Positions 40,201 to 46,200 of a stretch of DNA of 64,000 nucleotides are shown one piece after another (within the stretch, counting starts at the first letter, position 1; each line of letters starts with the position of its first letter). Both the position numbers and the translations under genes were made by a program. The notes under the pieces were generated by a model. That model was not told the DNA's origin. It saw only the letters and a list, made by a program, of their open reading frames with translations, and made no database searches. Location of the stretch: the NCBI RefSeq assembly GCF_024362695.1, contig NC_065422.1:13949534-14013533 (forward strand), given 5' to 3'. The DNA is from Pectinophora gossypiella. Lineage: Eukaryota > Arthropoda > Insecta > Lepidoptera > Gelechiidae.

Positions 40201-43200
40201 AAAACAACGTTATATCGCAAGAAACCACCAGATGTCGCCACAAGGCTCGTTGGTCCGAAATGCTTCGTTACATACTATAATGGCACATCGAAACCCTAAA
40301 CATGCGACTCATGCCTGACATCTGTCTGCTTGTCTCAACTGTTATTTCGCCTGCTTCCAATCCAGAGAGCGTTTGTTAACAGCTGTGCACGTTGCATTGC
40401 AGTCGCTGGCGCCCGCGGGCAACACGTCGTTCAGCGTGGTGTACTTGGGGCGGTGCGAGGGCTTGGTGTCGGCCACGCTGTACATCCACACGTCGCTGGG
40501 CGTGCACCGGCTGCAGGTGTCGGCCGAGGGCGTGGCCTCCGACTGGGGCGTGTGGCCGCTGCTGGCGCTGCGGGTGCCCAGCAACGCGTCGCTCTCGCCG
40601 CTGCTCACGCTCAGGAACCCCACGCCGCACCCCGTGCAGGTACACACGTACACACACGTAAAACACTGACGTAGACAGCCTCTGCAACACCTTGCAGCCA
40701 CTTGGAATATAAAGTTGAAATAGCGCGTACGTGACGAGGGCGACGGCGGCGTGTGTTGCAGGTGAGCGAGGTGTACTCGTCGGGCGGCTGGGTGCGGCTG
40801 GCGCTGCCGGCGGGCGCGGCGGCGGCGCCGCGCGCGGCCTGGCTGCTGCCGCCGCACGGCGCGCGGCCGCTGGTGCGCCTGCGCGTGCTGCCGCCGCCGC
40901 ACCACCACGTGCACACCGCCTACATCAAGATCAAGGCCAACATCACGGGCGGCGGGCTCGTGCTGGCCGTGGAGGCGCGCGCCGCGCCGCCCGGCGAGTA
41001 CGCCGAGCCCGTGCAGCTGCGCATGCGCGCGCGCGGCACGCGCGACCCGCCCGACACGGTGAGTGCGGGGACGGGGGTGCGGCGCGGGGGGTGCGGCGGC
41101 GTCTCACGTGTGTGTCGTTGCAGTTCTCTATCTCGGTGGGCAACAGCGCGGGCTCGGCGCTGCGGCTGGAGGCGGGCGTGTGGGGCGCGCGCTGCGGCCC
41201 GCAGCCGCATGACGTCACCGCCTACGACCACGAACACCACACCAACGGTACGACGCTGGATATATTGTGTATTTTACTTTCTAAGAATTTGTAATTCTGT
41301 GCTGTTTTTGATACGAACATTATAATGCACCGTTGTGGTTGCAGGCGTGAAGTCAGAAGGCGCGCACGTGTCGTTGCTGCGGTCACACCTCGAGCCACAC
41401 CAGGAGCTCACGCGCACCGCAGAGTTCACGCTCGACTGTAAGTGTACTTGCATCATCTTCTCGCCCCCCCGGTGCGATTTATATAGTGTAGTAGTTTTTG
41501 ACTGAAACTATATGAACATTACCTAAAATTTGCAAGATAATTTGTTGATTTTTTTACTTGGCGATACGTTTCCGTTGCGTGTTCGCCAATCGGCTGCCCG
41601 GCACCGCCAATCACTGTGACTGTGCTAACAGCTGTACACTTGGTACTTACGTTGATGCGACGTGTGTTTGCCGGTCAGACGAGAAGCTGTGGGGCGGCTA
41701 CGTGGGCCAGGGCGGCGGCGGCGAGGGCGGGGGCGGGGGCGGCGCGTGGTGCGGCGGGGTGCTGCGCCTGGGCCGCGCCGCCGTGCCCTACAGCCTGCGC
41801 CTGCTGCCCGGCACGCTGCGGCTGCAGCCCAACGACTTGCAGTCAGTATACGCCCACACGCCTCGACACACCGACACATAATAAAGAATAACATTACGTA
41901 TAGAACGGTGACTCTCCGTTCCGCACTAATTTGTATCGGGGGCTGACCTCACCCCTTCCTTACTTTAGCCTTAAGTGGCCGTAAGCCGTTACGAGGGGTG
42001 CGGGGGGTAGCGTGCGGACTGTGTCTCGCTAGCACTTACGCGGACACTTTACGTACAAGTAAGGGTCTTATTGATTTTACATATAAGGCTAATTGAAAGA
42101 AAGAAATATATATGTTTATTATGTGAGGAGTGACAATATAATAATACTTTTTTCAATTATGCTAGTACTATATAACTAGAGGAAATTCAACTTGCTTAAT
42201 GAGGTCAAAGATGAGAGGTCACACCTATTTGCAATTGCAGCCGGGATGTTATTGCTACTGACCCGTATTCTGTTCAGCGGGCATCGAATATGAAAGTAAC
42301 TGGTAGCTTGTGTCGTGGGCGCAGGTTCGTGCTGTCGGCGGGCGGCGGCACGCGGCACGTGGAGCTGCGCGTGCACAACGGGTTCGGCGTGGGCGTGCGG
42401 CTGCGGCACGTGGCGGCGCCGCGGGCGCTGCGCCTGGCCGGCTGGGCGCCGCGGACGCTGCCGCCCGGGGGCAGCGCGCTGCTCGCCACGGTCAGCCCCG
42501 CCCTGTTCTGGTGCCCCATACACGCATACACCACATATTCATTACTTACAAATTGCCAATTTTTTTTCAATAACACAGTTGTTTGATTATTTTTTGTTTG
42601 CAACTGTACGTTCGTAGGTGTCGCTGCGGGACGGCGCCGCGACGGCCACGGTGGACGACAAGCTGGTGATACACACCAACGTGACGGACTACAGCATACC
42701 GCTGGCGGTGTACGACGGCCGGCTGCAGGTGGTGAGTGCACCGCCGATACTCGCTGTAGTGCTCGGTTCCAGGGAGTTATATCTATTTTAATAAGTGCCA
42801 CTATAACCGTGACTACTGGCAGTATCTTTGTGCCGCAGGAGTGGGAGTGGGCGGGCTGGGCGGGCGGGCCGCTGCGCGTGGGCGCCGTGGGCGCGTCCAG
42901 CACGTGGCACGTGGCGGCGCGCCTGCGCAACCCCGCGCCGCGGCCGCTGTGCGCGCGCGCCGCGCACGCCACGCTGGCCGGCGCCGACCTCGTGCTGCCC
43001 GCCTGCGCCGCGCACCGCCCCGCGCCCGAGGACCACCCCTGCGTACGTACCTACGGCCACCGCTGCGGCTCTGGCTGCTGAGGTTGTGGGCATCGGCATT
43101 CATTAAAAGTTATCTATTTGATAAAAATAATGGCGATTTGTTTCGAACGTATTAACGCGAGTGTATTCCCGTGCGTGTGCCGCAGCGCTGCATCCCGGGC

Positions 43201-46200
43201 GGCGGGTGGATGGCGGCGACGCTGACGCTGGTGGCGCCCGCGACGGCCGGCGCGCTGAGCGGCGCCGTGCACGTGCGCACGCAGCACGGCCTCACCGTCA
43301 GCGCCGTCAGCGCCACCGTGCACGCCGGCCGCCTGCACGCGCCGCCGCTGCGGCTGGCGCCCGCCGCGCCCGTCAGTACAAACACACACCCACACACCCA
43401 CACACCCCGCGCCTCGTGCGCCGCGCCCTACTAACGACAGTCCCGTGTGTTGCAGTACGCGTGGGCGGAGGCGCCGCTGACGGTGGAGAGCACCATGGCG
43501 CTGCACATGCGCGTGCTGGGCGCCGACCAGCAGCCGCGCACCAATCACGACCCCGCGCTGCAGTTCGTGTACGTATAACTACGCGCTATACAAATTGGTG
43601 TAGTCGAATGTAAGAGCAATCCCAACCTTCTAAATGTTGTGGAAGCGTGCACACTGGGTTCGAAGTAGTGGTCGCTAACCAGTGTTCCTCAAATGAAATC
43701 AAATCAATACGTACATACGAGTTAGATTCTGCTGATAAACGTGTGTATACTGCAGCATGTCGGAGGAGGCGCCGGAGATCCGGCCCGGGAACCACACGCT
43801 GGGCCGCGTGCTGTACGCGCCCGAGGTGCTGTGCGCGCCGCACTGCTACACGGGGCTCGACGTCGAGTCCGCAGGTGATGCCTTGTTGACGTGCTCGGGC
43901 ACCGCGACGGTGGCGCAGCGGTGATAGTTGTAACTAATTATATAAAATTCTTCATTTTGTACAGATAGTACACATTGACGTTATCTTGCACGCTGAAGCC
44001 GAGCACTTTGGTGCAACAGTCGAATAAACGCGTAATAACGAGAAGCGCAATAGGACATAGAACCATGCAATATAAGTGCAAGCGAGTAAGCAGGCATTGA
44101 CGTTCCGGTCGGAAACTGGTTATGAGTAGGCAATGCGCGTGAACAATACGTATGGGTCGAGAAACAGGTTGTAGCAGAGGTGCAAACATATTTTTATATT
44201 ATAATTAGTATTATATAGAGTATTATAATTAGGAGGGGAGGGGGAGGATTTTTTGAAACGGAGACGGGTGATAGGGCGCTCCCTTCCTCGCGGAAGCGCA
44301 GTGGGGGTGTGGGCAGAAGCTCATTGGTAACGCGCGGCTTGTGCAGAGGGCGCGGCGTGGGCGGCGGCGGCGGGCCCCGAGTACGCGGCGCCGGCGCGGC
44401 GCCAGGAGCGCGCGCTGCTGGGCGCGCGGCGCGCCGCGCAGCTGCGCCAGGCCGCGCCGCTGCTGCTGCGCAACCGCACGCTGCTGCTGCGCACCGACCA
44501 GGTCAGTGGCCGCGCGCCCGCCGCTCCCGTGCTCGCGATGTTCCACTCTCACCGTGTGCGTGTCGCAGGTGGCGCAGATCCGCGTGGAGGTCGGCGTGTC
44601 CCTGGCGTGGCCGCGGCTGCTGGCGACCGCGGGCCCGGGCTGGGCGGGGCTGGCGGCCGTGGGCGCCGCCAGTGCGCTGACCCTGCGCCTGCGCAACCCT
44701 TCCCGCAGCCACTCGCTGCTGCTGCAGCCCGTGCTCGGGCCCCCGCCTGACCGCCCGCTCCCGGACGTGTGCGTGAAGTACTCCCTGTCCCCCTGAACTG
44801 TCCCGCTCGCCCTTTTATTTGTGATAGAGAGATATCGTACCCTACCTTATTTTCGTCTTCGACAGCTTCACTCGGACGGATAACAGAGCGTTACATTTGC
44901 TTACAGATGGGAACCTGAATCGGAGATATGCAAGCAAGAAGAGTGTATCTACAATCGAGAAGCCTTCACGATGAACGGGTGGCGCGTGGTGACGGGCGCG
45001 GCGTGGGAGTGGAACGGCTCGGAGGGCTCCCCCGAGGGGGCGGCGGGGGGTCCCGGGGGCCAGGGCGGCGGGGGGCCCTCCTCGCTGCTGGCGCTGCCGC
45101 TGCTGCGACTGGCGCCTGCGTCTGAGATCGACGTCGACATCACGTTCGCGCCGCGCGAGCCCGCCACGCTCACCGCCTACTTGTATTTAAGGTGAGTGCA
45201 CAAGGCTGCGTGTGTAGGTATCTTCCGGACGAAGTACGAATTTAATATACTCAAACTATCCTTAACTATATTTTTGTTGCCGATCATGGCACACACAAAA
45301 GTACTTATTTTTAAAGAGAGTTTATAAAGATATGAACGTGTTTTACCATCGTCTTGATAGGTTTCGCTCCCAGAGACGTTTGACTGGATGAAGCTAATGT
45401 ACGATAACACTTCATATTGTTTATACAGAAATAACTTGACGATAGTGGAGGGCGTACAATTAGTCGGGCGCGGAGCGTTCCCGACCTTCGAGCTGGGCGG
45501 GCGGCGACCCGGCTCTACGACGCCGCTGCTGTTTGAGGTGAGTCCGCTCCCGAGTGTTTCTAGTCTGTTCAAAAAATTGACGAAACGTTTCGAGAGACAT
45601 ATTGCATGACGAACTAAGAACTCGTGTTTTACGGAGCTTTAGACATGCAAAACGTAACGAAATCGTCGACGCCCAGGTGAGCGAGTGCGGGGCCAACGGC
45701 GTGGTCCGGCGCACGCTGGCGGCGCGCAACACGGGGCTGGTGGGCGTGCGCCTGCGCGACTGGCGGGTGGCGGGCCGCGCCTGCGCCGGCCGCGGCTTCG
45801 CGCTGGAGCCCTGCGCCGCGCTCACGCTGGCGCCCAACCAGTCGGCGCCGCTCACGCTCACCTTCACGCCCGACTTCACGCTGGCGCGCGTGGCCGCCAC
45901 GCTGGAGCTGCGCTCGGAGCGCGCCCGCGCCGCCTTCCGGCTGGCCGCCGTCACGGCGCCGCGCACGCTGCGCGACTGCGCCGCGCATGCGCCGCGCCCG
46001 CCCTTCGAGCCGCCGCTGCGCGCCGCCGGCTCGCTGCTGGCGCTGGCGCTGCTGGCGCTCGTGCTGGCGGCCGCCGCGCTGGACGCCGAGCGCCTGCTGC
46101 GCCGCGCCCGCGCCGCCCGCCTGGCCGCCGCGCCGCGCGCCGCGCTGGACCTGCGCGCGCTACACGCGCCACAAGCGCCACCAGCGCCCGCGCCCCGCGC

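Larger units (their letters stand above)
21813..40272 (-). mobile_element. Ty3/Gypsy LTR retrotransposon, Osvaldo/Ulysses-like, with nested insertions
   Basis: Minus-strand element bounded by long LTRs (21813-23358 and 38012-40272) and flanked by tact on both sides (21809-21812 and 40273-40276). In the sense direction the LTR starts TGTAACGA and ends GTGTTTCA. The primer site starts TGGCGCCC, like tRNA-Lys sites. It carries gag (27523-28833) and pol (24347-27525). Without the errantivirus inserted in its leader and the LINE in its 5' LTR it would be about 10 kb. Long LTRs plus a Lys-type primer site suggest the Osvaldo/Ulysses/Woot group; this is an inference. Confidence 0.9.
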
